Below, in pieces: positions 1 through 8,391 of a DNA stretch of 64,000 nt (position 1 is the first letter of the stretch; each line of letters starts with the position of its first letter). The stretch is from MPNP01 sp965221445 (GTDB taxonomy: Bacteria; Pseudomonadota; Alphaproteobacteria; Rhodobacterales; Rhodobacteraceae). Under the pieces are notes generated by a model, which searched no databases, was not told where the DNA came from, and was given only the letters and a program-made list of their open reading frames with translations. The stretch covers positions 2,294,001-2,358,000 of the forward strand of contig CBDCSF010000013.1 of NCBI GenBank assembly GCA_965221445.1, read 5' to 3'. The translations under genes were made by a program, and so were the position numbers.

Positions 1-795
1 CTTGATACCAAGAGAAATCCTCTGGGATTCCTGGTTGATATTTACAACCTTTACCTTAATGGATTTGCCAATACTGACTACCTCGGATGGATGCTTTATC
101 CGTCGCCACGACATATCGGTGATGTGGAGTAAACCATCTACTCCTCCCAAATCAACGAACGCGCCATAATCAGTGATATTTTTAACTACGCCCTCAATTA
201 TCTCACCTTCAGTGAGTTTGTTAACAATTTCGGCTCGCAGTTCTGCACGGTTTTCCTCCAAAATTGCTCTTCTGGATACGACAATATTGTTTTTATCCCG
301 ATCCATTTTCAAAATGGCAAAGGTTTCCAATACCCCCATCAGACTCTCAATATCTCTCATTGGCCGGATATTAACCTGAGAACCTGGAAGAAAAGCTATG
401 ACTCCGCCAAGATCAACTGTAAATCCTCCCTTGACTCGGTTAACAATGGAACCTTCTACTTTTTCACTGTTTTCGTGTGCCTTGAGCAATCTTTCCCAAG
501 CTTCCTCCCGCCTAGCTCGTTCTCTTGATATTGCTGCAAGGCCGCTACCATTTTCAACACTTTCGTAATAGACGTCAACCTCATCACCGACATTAACCTC
601 CTCAAGGTTTCCTGGACCAGTGAACTCCTTGCTGTCAATACGACCTTCTACTTTAGAACCAACGTCAATAATGACCTGACCAGATTCTATTGCTAAAACT
701 TTGCCTTTAACGACATTTCCTACCTTGGGACTTTCAAGGGTAAAGTATTCATCAAGCAGAGTTTCAAACTCTACCATTGCACTATCTGTTTGCAC
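1..795 (-). CDS. rpsA: 30S ribosomal protein S1 (N-terminal part, cut by window edge)
   Basis: S1 binds mRNA on the 30S subunit and helps place structured or weakly SD-led messages. The 265 visible codons run open to base 1 and show tandem S1 (OB-fold) units: one from about residue 20 (VGNVVKGKVLAIESGQVIID), one around residues 105-170 (VEGSIVNRVKGGFTVDLGG) and one from about 190 (GEIIEGVVKNITDYGAFVDL), followed by GLLHITDMSW. The start is taken as GTG at 795 because AGGAG (805-809) lies 9 nt upstream; an in-frame ATG at 777 is the alternative. It follows cmk on the same strand, the usual cmk-rpsA order. The C-terminal half lies outside the window. Confidence 0.96.
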   Translation of the reverse strand, partial: MQTDSAMVEFETLLDEYFTLESPKVGNVVKGKVLAIESGQVIIDVGSKVEGRIDSKEFTGPGNLEEVNVGDEVDVYYESVENGSGLAAISRERARREEAWERLLKAHENSEKVEGSIVNRVKGGFTVDLGGVIAFLPGSQVNIRPMRDIESLMGVLETFAILKMDRDKNNIVVSRRAILEENRAELRAEIVNKLTEGEIIEGVVKNITDYGAFVDLGGVDGLLHITDMSWRRIKHPSEVVSIGKSIKVKVVNINQESQRISLGIK

Positions 796-893
796 CGAAT
801 TGAGCTCCTAAATTACGTTTTTGCTGGCCAACGGTTGGTTCCGAAGGTCTTAAAATAAATATTACTGCTACAGAAATTAGTAGGGACTATATA

Positions 894-1529
894 CTAGGTA
901 TCTCTTAGCTTAAGTTCAACCTTGGCAATAACTTGTTTGGAGGATTGTACTATAGTCATATGGGAGGTATCAATTAATATGGCGTCTTCGGATTGTTTTA
1001 AAGGTGCATTTTGCCGGGTAGTATCCCTTAAGTCTCTTTCAACTATGTTGTCAAAAACTTCCTTAAGTGTTACAGTTTCCCCCAAGTCGATAAGTTCCAG
1101 GTATCTTCTATTGGCCCTTACTTCCTGACTAGCGGTTATAAAAAACTTTACATCAGCGTTAGGACAGATTACTGTACCTATATCCCGCCCGTCCAATATC
1201 GCTCCCCCACCATGATTGGCAAAGTTACGCTGGAATTCAATCAGGGCCAGTCGTACAGCAGGGATAGCAGCAACTTCAGAGGCAAACTGAGTTACTTCCG
1301 GTGTTCTCAAACCCTCCTGAGTTAAATCATTGAAATTTAGATTCCTGGCTTCAAAGATTGCGTTTTTGGGATTCGGGGTTCGTTGTTTCTTGACAAGGTT
1401 TTTGGCAACTGCACGATAAGCCAAACCCGTATCAAGGAAGGGCCAATCAAAGTGTCTGGCGAGATTTTTTCCAATCGTTCCCTTGCCAGATGCAGCAGGA
1501 CCATCAATTGCAACTATAAAAGGCTTCAA
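894..1529 (-). CDS. cmk: cytidylate kinase
   Basis: Phosphorylates CMP/dCMP to CDP/dCDP with ATP in the cytosol. The P-loop is GPAASGKGT at about residues 10-18, followed by the FLDTGLAYRAVA segment that binds the nucleotide, then DGRDIGTVICPNADVKFFITAS and the lid-like RDLRDTTRQNAPLKQSEDAI. 211 aa is the normal length for bacterial Cmk. The start is TTG at 1529, supported by AGGAG 9 nt upstream. It is the first gene of the leftward cmk-rpsA unit and is divergent from aroA. Confidence 0.96.
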   Translation of the reverse strand: MKPFIVAIDGPAASGKGTIGKNLARHFDWPFLDTGLAYRAVAKNLVKKQRTPNPKNAIFEARNLNFNDLTQEGLRTPEVTQFASEVAAIPAVRLALIEFQRNFANHGGGAILDGRDIGTVICPNADVKFFITASQEVRANRRYLELIDLGETVTLKEVFDNIVERDLRDTTRQNAPLKQSEDAILIDTSHMTIVQSSKQVIAKVELKLRDT

Positions 1530-1774
1530 CTAAATTTTCTCCTAAAATCACAAATTCATTTTACTTGGTATATGGAACTTTTCAAAAACAGTCATGATGA
1601 TGACTTCAAGAAAGATACAGAATAAGATACTGATCTTGCCGTACAATCGAATTGAGAATTTGCTTTTAATTAAAATTCAAGGATTGGTAATAAAATCGTC
1701 GGTCAACAATATTTAGACACAACTTTGGATTTATGCCGTTCGAATTGACTCCCGCCTTAAAGGAACACAAAGTA

Positions 1775-3121
1775 ATGGAAACTAATGAACAGAACCCCCT
1801 GATTGCCTTCCCATCAAGTAGGTTGGAAGGTAACATCGTAATCTCAGGGGACAAGTCAATTTCACACCGTGCAGTAATATTTGGAGCGTTGTCCGTAGGC
1901 GAGACTAAAATCAAGGGATTGCTGGAATCTGATGATGTACTCGCAACTTTGAAGGCAGTACAGCTGCTTGGATCAACTGTAATACGAAATTCGAATGGAA
2001 GTTACAGTATTTTTGGTGTGGGGACTGGAGGTTTTTTTGAACCGGGTAACGTAATTGATTGTGGAAATTCCGGTACAGCAGTACGTTTGTTAATTGGAGC
2101 TGTATCTACCTCTCCAATAACTGCTATTTTCACAGGAGATTCTTCGCTCAGGTCTCGACCAATGAGAAGGATTACAGAACCCTTGTCCCAATTTGGGACA
2201 GAATTCTATGGGCGAAAATCACACCTGCTACCCATGACCGTAATCGGGACAGATGAACCAGTGCCAATTGTTTACAAACTACCAGTTCCTTCTGCACAGG
2301 TCAAATCAGCCGTTTTGTTGGCAGGATTGAATTCACCCGGTCAAACAACGGTAATTGAGGAAAAAACAACAAGGGATCATACGGAGAGAATGTTAAAGGC
2401 ATTTGGTGCTGGAGTTAATATTCAGGAATCAGAAGAGGGCACAGCGATAACCGTTGATGGATATGCAGAACTGAATCCCTTGGAATTGAAAGTTCCAAGC
2501 GATCCCTCATCTGCTGCATTTATCATTTCGGCTGGAATAATTGTTGAAGATTCTTCCTTAACGGTCAGAAATATAGGCATGAATCCAACACGAATTGGTT
2601 TTTTCAATACGTTAGAAGAAATGGGTGCCACAATACGGTATGAGTGGATTGATAATCATTCGGGAGAACCTTTGGCTCATGTTCAGGTCCAAACCTCGGA
2701 TCTAAAAGGTGTTGAGGTGCCACCTGAAAGAGCACCGTCCATGATTGATGAATATCCAATCCTTTCAGCTGTTGCCGCAGTTGCTGAGGGGGACACCGTA
2801 ATGCGTGGTGTGAAGGAACTCAGGGTAAAGGAGACCGACCGGATTAAAGCTATGGTTGAGGGCCTAAAATCCTGTGGTGTTGAGGTTACTGAATACGAAG
2901 ATGGTTTGACCGTTCATGGCAAGGGCAAAGGGTCAGTTAAAGGTGATACGACAGTGAAAACCTATTTTGATCATCGGATAGCAATGAGTTTTCTTTGTCT
3001 TGGCTTAACATCCCAAAAGCCCATTATTGTGGATGATGGAACAGCCATAAACACGAGTTTTCCACAATTTGTTACCCTTATGGAAAATATCGGTGCAAGT
3101 ATTGAAGAATACCAAGAATGA
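1775..3121 (+). CDS. aroA: 3-phosphoshikimate 1-carboxyvinyltransferase (EPSP synthase), class II type
   Basis: Sixth step of the shikimate pathway: transfers the enolpyruvyl group of PEP to shikimate-3-phosphate. Visible motifs are GDKSISHRA near the N-terminus, GNSGTAVRLL, LRSRPMRRI, SAQVKSAVLLAGL, RDHTERM, NPTRIG, VKETDRIK and DHRIAMSF near the end. The set GDK, SAQxK, RxHxE and NxTR is the one described for class II, glyphosate-insensitive type enzymes. The frame is open upstream to an ATG at 1733 (462 aa), but AGGA at 1761-1764 lies 10 nt before the ATG at 1775, so the 448-aa form is preferred. It is divergent from cmk and convergent with trmB, which ends 20 bp away. Confidence 0.95.
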   Translation: METNEQNPLIAFPSSRLEGNIVISGDKSISHRAVIFGALSVGETKIKGLLESDDVLATLKAVQLLGSTVIRNSNGSYSIFGVGTGGFFEPGNVIDCGNSGTAVRLLIGAVSTSPITAIFTGDSSLRSRPMRRITEPLSQFGTEFYGRKSHLLPMTVIGTDEPVPIVYKLPVPSAQVKSAVLLAGLNSPGQTTVIEEKTTRDHTERMLKAFGAGVNIQESEEGTAITVDGYAELNPLELKVPSDPSSAAFIISAGIIVEDSSLTVRNIGMNPTRIGFFNTLEEMGATIRYEWIDNHSGEPLAHVQVQTSDLKGVEVPPERAPSMIDEYPILSAVAAVAEGDTVMRGVKELRVKETDRIKAMVEGLKSCGVEVTEYEDGLTVHGKGKGSVKGDTTVKTYFDHRIAMSFLCLGLTSQKPIIVDDGTAINTSFPQFVTLMENIGASIEEYQE

Positions 3122-3141
3122 ATATATCCGATCAGATTGAT

Positions 3142-3861
3142 TTATACTCTTCGGAAGGTCAGATAGATTGGTACCCTATCATTAAGCAAGGCTTTTTTTT
3201 CATAGCGGGTTGACTGCCAATCCTGCCATGGAAGTTTCCAATCAGAGGCATGTTCAACCTGCCATACAAAATTTGGGTTCAAGTTGAGTTGTTCCACTGT
3301 TTGGCGTGCGTAATCCGGTATATCAGTTGCTATTCGCAATTGGGATCCAGGTTTCATAATCCGAGCCAATGGTTCCAGGTGTTCAGGTGTTACAAATCGA
3401 CGGCGATGATGTTTTTTCTTCGGCCAGGGATCAGGATAAAGGACAAAGACCCTTTCTATCGACCATTCAGGAAAAAGGGGAAAAAGGGACCTGATATCAT
3501 CCTCAAAAAGCAGTATGTTATCAACCTTTTCCTCACGCATTTTACCAAGTAGTGAAGCTACACCGTTGAGGTAGATTTCACAACCTATGATTCCAACATC
3601 GGGATTAGCCTTGGCCTGATGCAATATGTGTTCACCCGATCCAAAACCAATTTCCAGCCAAATTGATGGCTTACCAGTGAAAGCCGAAGTTAAATCCAAC
3701 TCCTTACTACCTTCAGGAGTTACCCTAAGAAAATTCTGTATGTTGAGTATTTTAAGATCGACCTCAAGGTATTCCTTTTGTTTATTCCTAAGCTTTCTGC
3801 CTAACCGCTTGCCGTAAAAGTTACGTACCGGAATACGTTCGGAAATTCCTTTTTTCGCCAT
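3142..3861 (-). CDS. trmB: tRNA (guanine-N7-)-methyltransferase
   Basis: SAM-dependent methylation of G46 in the tRNA variable loop. The SAM-binding segment is WLEIGFGSGEHI, with IIGCEIYLNGVASLL, and the family signature is RVFVLYPDPWPKKKHHRRRF. The N-terminal basic segment NFYGKRLGRKLRNKQ matches the usual YGRRxGxxL start of TrmB. The reading frame extends upstream to a TTG at 3921, but ATG at 3861 gives a 239-aa protein of normal length starting close to the conserved segment; neither start has a clear SD. Confidence 0.94.
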   Translation of the reverse strand: MAKKGISERIPVRNFYGKRLGRKLRNKQKEYLEVDLKILNIQNFLRVTPEGSKELDLTSAFTGKPSIWLEIGFGSGEHILHQAKANPDVGIIGCEIYLNGVASLLGKMREEKVDNILLFEDDIRSLFPLFPEWSIERVFVLYPDPWPKKKHHRRRFVTPEHLEPLARIMKPGSQLRIATDIPDYARQTVEQLNLNPNFVWQVEHASDWKLPWQDWQSTRYEKKALLNDRVPIYLTFRRV

Positions 3862-3978
3862 CTGAAATCGCTGGTAGTTTGGGCGGATAGTATTTAACTC
3901 ATCACAAATTCTTCTAACCAAGAGTCTTTGGTTAATCGCCCTGTATACAGTGTCCGGTCAAAAAATAGCAACTTTTGT

Positions 3979-4851
3979 TCATGAATGGACTTCCGGCAAG
4001 GTGAGAACGCTAGTTAAAACAGCTGTCGTAAATAGTATGAATACCACCAGCACAATCTCAACGAGTACAGAGTATTTAAGATGATTTTGGGCATCTAAAT
4101 CTCCCGTTCTTAAAGCAGGAACAAAACGAAACTTGTTGGCAGTTGCCAAACCTAACAAGCCAATCACGATTGCGATTTTGACAAGCAGTGCCTGACCATA
4201 TCCTGTAGTGAATAAATTTTCGAAAGAATTTAGCAACCGATAAGCAAGCAATCCTCCTGCGAGTAGTAATAAGGGTAAGAAAAACAAAGCCAATCGACCA
4301 AAACGATATGCTATATCTCCTAGGGTCTCAATCTGAGCAGGATTTGAACTTAATCTATATAAGGGAAGCAAAACTCCTATCCAGATGGTTATCCCAATCA
4401 AATGCACAAGTAGCAAAATTTGAAACAGATGGTTGGGGGTGTTTGCCACATGACCAATTTCTGTGAAAGACCAAAGTACAACCAAACTGCCAATAACTGC
4501 AATTTTTGAGTTCAGTTTTACAGTAAATACGCAAACCAATATTAGAGATAGACCCAGAACACGTAAGAGCAATGCTGTACCAATCTGCGTTTGCAACAGA
4601 ATGCTCAACATCAAGGGATCGAACGCACCTGCTAATTCACCGGTCAAATTTGCAGCTGTTACGGCATAACCAGACAATGCTGAAATCAATCCTATACATG
4701 CAAAAAGACCAGCCATTTGTCGACTGTTGAAACTTGATTTGGCTTGATTTGTTTCAAATAGCATCAAGTAGAAAACCGTTCCAGATGCAAGTAGAGCTCC
4801 TAAGTAGAACATAAACTTCAATGCGATGGAACATAGGCTCAAGATGTCCAT
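3979..4851 (-). CDS. copD: CopD family copper resistance membrane protein
   Basis: Predicted inner-membrane protein of the CopD/PcoD family, thought to move copper across the inner membrane with its periplasmic partner CopC. The 290 aa are almost entirely hydrophobic with about eight membrane segments; the stretch HLIGITIWIGVLLPLY carries the His and Trp typical of CopD. It begins 6 nt after the copC-like gene on the same strand, so the two form a two-gene operon. It is annotated by topology, the family-typical segment and the partner gene; the transport role is inferred from the family. Confidence 0.85.
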   Translation of the reverse strand: MDILSLCSIALKFMFYLGALLASGTVFYLMLFETNQAKSSFNSRQMAGLFACIGLISALSGYAVTAANLTGELAGAFDPLMLSILLQTQIGTALLLRVLGLSLILVCVFTVKLNSKIAVIGSLVVLWSFTEIGHVANTPNHLFQILLLVHLIGITIWIGVLLPLYRLSSNPAQIETLGDIAYRFGRLALFFLPLLLLAGGLLAYRLLNSFENLFTTGYGQALLVKIAIVIGLLGLATANKFRFVPALRTGDLDAQNHLKYSVLVEIVLVVFILFTTAVLTSVLTLPEVHS

Positions 4852-4857
4852 GGGCTA

Positions 4858-5214
4858 TTATTCCATTACGGTAAATTTGAATTCACCCTTAAGCGTATGA
4901 CCATCCTGTCCCAGCGCCCTCCAGGAAATGCTATACATTCCGGCTCCCATTGGCTCGATGGGTATTGTGAAATCTTTTTCAAACCCATTAAATTTGGAAA
5001 TATCAAGCTCAATAACCTCATGGTCATCGTACTGTAATACGACTTTTGTCAACCGGATTTTATTAGCCGTGTGGATAGAAATTGATTCTGGTACTTTATC
5101 TAACGTAGCTTCGTTATCGGGTATGGTCATTTCGATACTGGTGTGTGCTACTACCTGCATAGAAAAAACAGCAGAAATTACGATCATCTTTACCAAAATT
5201 AAAATTCGATACAT
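4858..5214 (-). CDS. copC: CopC-like periplasmic copper-binding protein
   Basis: A 118-aa secreted protein with a hydrophobic signal sequence at about residues 1-23 (ending VVAHT) and a CopC immunoglobulin-like beta domain. After cleavage the first His would sit at the mature N-terminus, and DGHTLKG near the C-terminus supplies the Asp and His of the Cu(II) histidine-brace site known in CopC. The ATG at 5214 has a purine-rich GAGGGGG site 6 nt upstream. It is followed directly by copD. Confidence 0.86.
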   Translation of the reverse strand: MYRILILVKMIVISAVFSMQVVAHTSIEMTIPDNEATLDKVPESISIHTANKIRLTKVVLQYDDHEVIELDISKFNGFEKDFTIPIEPMGAGMYSISWRALGQDGHTLKGEFKFTVME

Positions 5215-5463
5215 TCTTTCCCCCTCTTTTTTGAAAGATATACTACTAATTCAGTTTCAAAAAAATCGAAAATGATTTTAGGAAACCGGTAACTTAAGAC
5301 CAAAAGGATATTTTCCTTGTTGATAGGGCAAAGCAGGGCTTTTAGGCACCGCCATTATACGATTGGTAATGACCAGAATGTCAGTTAAAAGCGATGGTTT
5401 GAAACGATGATTATGAAGCCACTATAGAGAGTCTAGATAGATCTTTGGCAAGAAAGAAGTATT
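5215..5463. promoter_or_regulatory. divergent intergenic region, copC / helicase
   Basis: 249 bp between two divergent genes. It must hold both promoters; the copC side carries the GAGGGGG ribosome site. I see no RNA gene, no strong palindrome and no clear operator. Confidence 0.4.
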
Positions 5464-7014
5464 ATGAAACTTGATCTGAATCCACAATTCAAACAAGCCA
5501 TCAGCCAGATGGACAAATCCAGCCGAAATCTCTTTATTACAGGTAAAGCAGGGACAGGAAAATCAACCCTACTGGATTACTTCTGCAATATAACCAGTAA
5601 AAGACCAGTAGTTTTGGCTCCAACTGGTGTGGCCGCTTTGAATGTCAAAGGTCAGACCATCCATCGCTTTTTTAATTTTTACATTGATGTGACACCTGAG
5701 AAAATCCTGAGTAAGGATACAAGGCCACGTAACCCCAAAATTTACCAGAAACTCAAAACTATCATAATTGATGAAGCATCCATGTTACGTGCTGATTTGT
5801 TAGATTGCATTGATGTTTTCCTGAGAATGTACGGACCAAATTCCTCAAAAGCATTTGGCGGTATACAGATGATTTTTGTCGGTGATTTATATCAACTTCC
5901 TCCTGTTGTGGTTAAGGAAGAACGAGAGATATTCCGAACGCTTTATACTACACCATACTTCTTCAGCGCTAAGGCACTTGAATCTGCATCGCTGGAGGTC
6001 ATTGAATTGGAAACCGTTTACCGTCAGAAAGATGCTCAGTTTGTTGGTTTATTAAACAAAATCCGAAATAACTCCGTTGAACAAGAGGATATTGAGGAAC
6101 TGAATCAAAGATATCTACCAAGTGTGGAGAAGGTTCCAGATGAAGAATTTACAGTAAGCCTTACCACAACCAACGCCAAGGCAGATGAAATCAATGAAAG
6201 TCATCTGAATTCCCTAAAGGGCAAACTTTACAAGAGCGAAGCCCAAATACAGGGTGATTTTGGCAGGGAGTATTATCCAACAGCAACTAATCTCCGATTC
6301 AAGGTAGGCTCACAGATAATGTTGCTGAACAACGACCAAGATGGACGTTGGGTAAATGGAAGTATCGGCATTCTTGAAGCAGTCAAGCGTGATGAAGATG
6401 GTAAAGATTATATAAATGTTAGGTTGCATGATAGTGATGACCTTGTATCTGTCTCACCATTCAAGTGGGAGGTGTTTAAATTTTCTCTCGAAGGAGGGAT
6501 GATTATTTCCGAACCTGTAGGGAGTTTTACGCAATACCCCTTCCGACTGGCATGGGCTGTCACCATCCACAAAAGCCAAGGTAAAACATTTGATCGTGTG
6601 GTTATTGATATTGGCCGAGGTACTTTTGCCAGCGGTCAAACTTATGTTGCACTGAGTCGTTGTACAACTTTTGAGGGTATCCAGTTAAAAGTGCCTATAA
6701 AAAAACAGCACATACGTACTGATCCACGAATTTATAAATTTCTTACCACACATGCTTATCAAAAAGCAGCAAAAACGCTCTCCTTTGATGATAAACTGAA
6801 CATGATCAAACAGGCTATCAAGAATAACGAAGAGCTGGAAATGACCTATCTCAAGTCCAATGATACGAAATCAAAGCGCGTGATTGTTCCATTCAAGATA
6901 GGTGAAGAGGACTATCTTGGTCATAAGTTCCCAGGCATGAGCGCCTTTTGTAAAAGTCGGCAGGCTGAACGTATGTTCAATGTGGCACGCATTCTAGATT
7001 TGAAAAAGATGTGA
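5464..7014 (+). CDS. Pif1/RecD-like SF1 DNA helicase with C-terminal WYL-like domain
   Basis: Superfamily 1B helicase expected to unwind DNA 5'-3'. Motifs in order: I GKAGTGKSTLL (about residues 27-37), Ia VVLAPTGVAAL, II IIIDEASM, III GDLYQLPPVV, VYRQKD (motif IV region), then TIHKSQGKTFDRVVID (V) and YVALSRCTTFEG (VI). After the helicase core, about 85 residues end in SKRVIVPFKIGEEDYLGHKF and RQAERMFNVARILD, which resembles a WYL ligand-sensing domain (hydrophobic-polar beta strands ending in RxFNVxRI). 516 aa. It stands alone, divergent from copC and convergent with metK. The helicase call is firm; the WYL call is by pattern only. Confidence 0.88.
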   Translation: MKLDLNPQFKQAISQMDKSSRNLFITGKAGTGKSTLLDYFCNITSKRPVVLAPTGVAALNVKGQTIHRFFNFYIDVTPEKILSKDTRPRNPKIYQKLKTIIIDEASMLRADLLDCIDVFLRMYGPNSSKAFGGIQMIFVGDLYQLPPVVVKEEREIFRTLYTTPYFFSAKALESASLEVIELETVYRQKDAQFVGLLNKIRNNSVEQEDIEELNQRYLPSVEKVPDEEFTVSLTTTNAKADEINESHLNSLKGKLYKSEAQIQGDFGREYYPTATNLRFKVGSQIMLLNNDQDGRWVNGSIGILEAVKRDEDGKDYINVRLHDSDDLVSVSPFKWEVFKFSLEGGMIISEPVGSFTQYPFRLAWAVTIHKSQGKTFDRVVIDIGRGTFASGQTYVALSRCTTFEGIQLKVPIKKQHIRTDPRIYKFLTTHAYQKAAKTLSFDDKLNMIKQAIKNNEELEMTYLKSNDTKSKRVIVPFKIGEEDYLGHKFPGMSAFCKSRQAERMFNVARILDLKKM

Positions 7015-7094
7015 GTTATTTCCCTCAGCTTTGGAAGAAAACTGTTTATTTTCTGAGTAGGCTGTCTTGATCACCAGACTGTAGAAGAAAGAAT

Positions 7095-7137
7095 GAGGTT
7101 AAATGACTTCCAAAATAGTATCATTTGAATTAACCTC
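7095..7137 (-). terminator. possible metK terminator hairpin
   Basis: GAGGTTAA (7095-7102) pairs with TTAACCTC (7130-7137), and inner ATGA/TCAT can extend the stem. The right arm touches the metK stop codon. On the minus strand the hairpin is followed by a pyrimidine-rich ATTCTTTCTTCT stretch rather than a clean U run, so termination is plausible but not certain. Confidence 0.35.
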
Positions 7138-8327
7138 TAGCTAATGGAAGCAAGATCGTCTACGAGATCAGTGTTCTCCCAAGTGAAATCACCTTTTCCA
7201 CTGGGGACACGACCAAAATGCCCAAAGGCTGCTGTAACCTGATAAATTGGGGCATTCAGTTTCAAATGTTCCCTAATACCCCTTGGTGTAAGCCCATTCA
7301 TTTTATCACCGATCACCTCACGTAACCGGTGTTCTATTTTTTCAGGAGAAGTTTTTTCGGTACCAAAGGTATCAAGGAAAAGGGATGTTGGTTCTGGTTT
7401 TCCGATTGCGTAGGAGATTTGAATCAGGCATTTTTCAGCTAAGCCGGCAGCAACAATGTTTTTGGCAAGATACCTGGCGGCATAGGTCGCTGAGCGGTCA
7501 ACTTTTGTGGGATCCTTGCCTGAAAAAGCCCCGCCACCATGTGGAGCCGCACCGCCGTAGGTATCCACAATGATTTTTCGTCCAGTCAAACCACAATCAG
7601 CAGCAGGTCCCCCTTTGACAAAAATTCCAGTTGGGTTGATAAGCCATTCTTCATCTGGCAAGCAGGAAATCCAATCAGCAGGGAGTAATTCGGAAGCTAT
7701 GGGCTTGACGATGTCCTTTACGTCTTGAGAATCCAATCCTTCAATATGTTGTGATGAAATAACAATTCTTGCCAAACCTATTGGTTTGCCATCCTCGAAA
7801 CGAAGGGTGACTTGGGATTTGGCGTCAGGGCCAAGTTTCTTCCCATCGTTTGTGTTCTTTTTTCGAAAATCTTCAATTCCCTGTAGAATTCGGTGGGCAT
7901 AATAAAGCGGGGCGGGCATATACTCCGGGGCTTCGTTTACGGCATAACCAAACATTAAACCTTGATCACCTGCTCCTTCGTCCCTGTCCTTTGTGGCATC
8001 AACACCCTTGGCAATGTCCGCTGATTGTTCGTGCATGAAATTTTGAAACTCAAAGGTGTCCCAATGAAAATCTTCCTGTTCATACCCAATGTCTTTGACA
8101 CATTTGCGGGCAATCTCTTCCAGGGATTTCCAAACACTCTTTGGCCCCCTGTACTCACCTGCCACAATTACGGCATTTTTGGAAACCAAGGTTTCACAAC
8201 CTAACCTGGCTTCGTGATGCTCTTTTAAAAAGGCATCAAGAATGGCATCAGAAATCTGGTCACATACCTTATCTGGATGCCCCCTTGATACAGATTCAGA
8301 TGTGAAAATCCCCTTTTTTATCGACAT
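7137..8327 (-). CDS. metK: S-adenosylmethionine synthetase
   Basis: Makes SAM from methionine and ATP. Signature segments: SESVSRGHPDKVCDQISDAILDA (N-terminal ATP/Mg site, given here in part), GAGDQGLMFGYA, and the phosphate-binding GGGAFSGKDPTKVDRS. 396 aa is full length. A GGGGAG ribosome site precedes the ATG at 8327. The gap to lnt is only 64 bp on the same strand, so lnt and metK may be cotranscribed. Confidence 0.97.
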   Translation of the reverse strand: MSIKKGIFTSESVSRGHPDKVCDQISDAILDAFLKEHHEARLGCETLVSKNAVIVAGEYRGPKSVWKSLEEIARKCVKDIGYEQEDFHWDTFEFQNFMHEQSADIAKGVDATKDRDEGAGDQGLMFGYAVNEAPEYMPAPLYYAHRILQGIEDFRKKNTNDGKKLGPDAKSQVTLRFEDGKPIGLARIVISSQHIEGLDSQDVKDIVKPIASELLPADWISCLPDEEWLINPTGIFVKGGPAADCGLTGRKIIVDTYGGAAPHGGGAFSGKDPTKVDRSATYAARYLAKNIVAAGLAEKCLIQISYAIGKPEPTSLFLDTFGTEKTSPEKIEHRLREVIGDKMNGLTPRGIREHLKLNAPIYQVTAAFGHFGRVPSGKGDFTWENTDLVDDLASIS

Positions 8328-8391
8328 AAAGACTCCCCGAGTGTCAATTGAATCTAGAACTAGAAGCGTTTTTCAGAAATCAAAGTTTTTT

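Noticed and set aside
1733..1774. longer aroA start at ATG 1733
   Set aside because: No ribosome site upstream, whereas ATG 1775 has AGGA at 10 nt and family proteins start close to it.
8328..8391. possible SAM riboswitch in front of metK
   Set aside because: Only 64 bp lie between the lnt stop and the metK start, with no conserved SAM-I, SAM-II or other aptamer core visible beyond the ribosome site.
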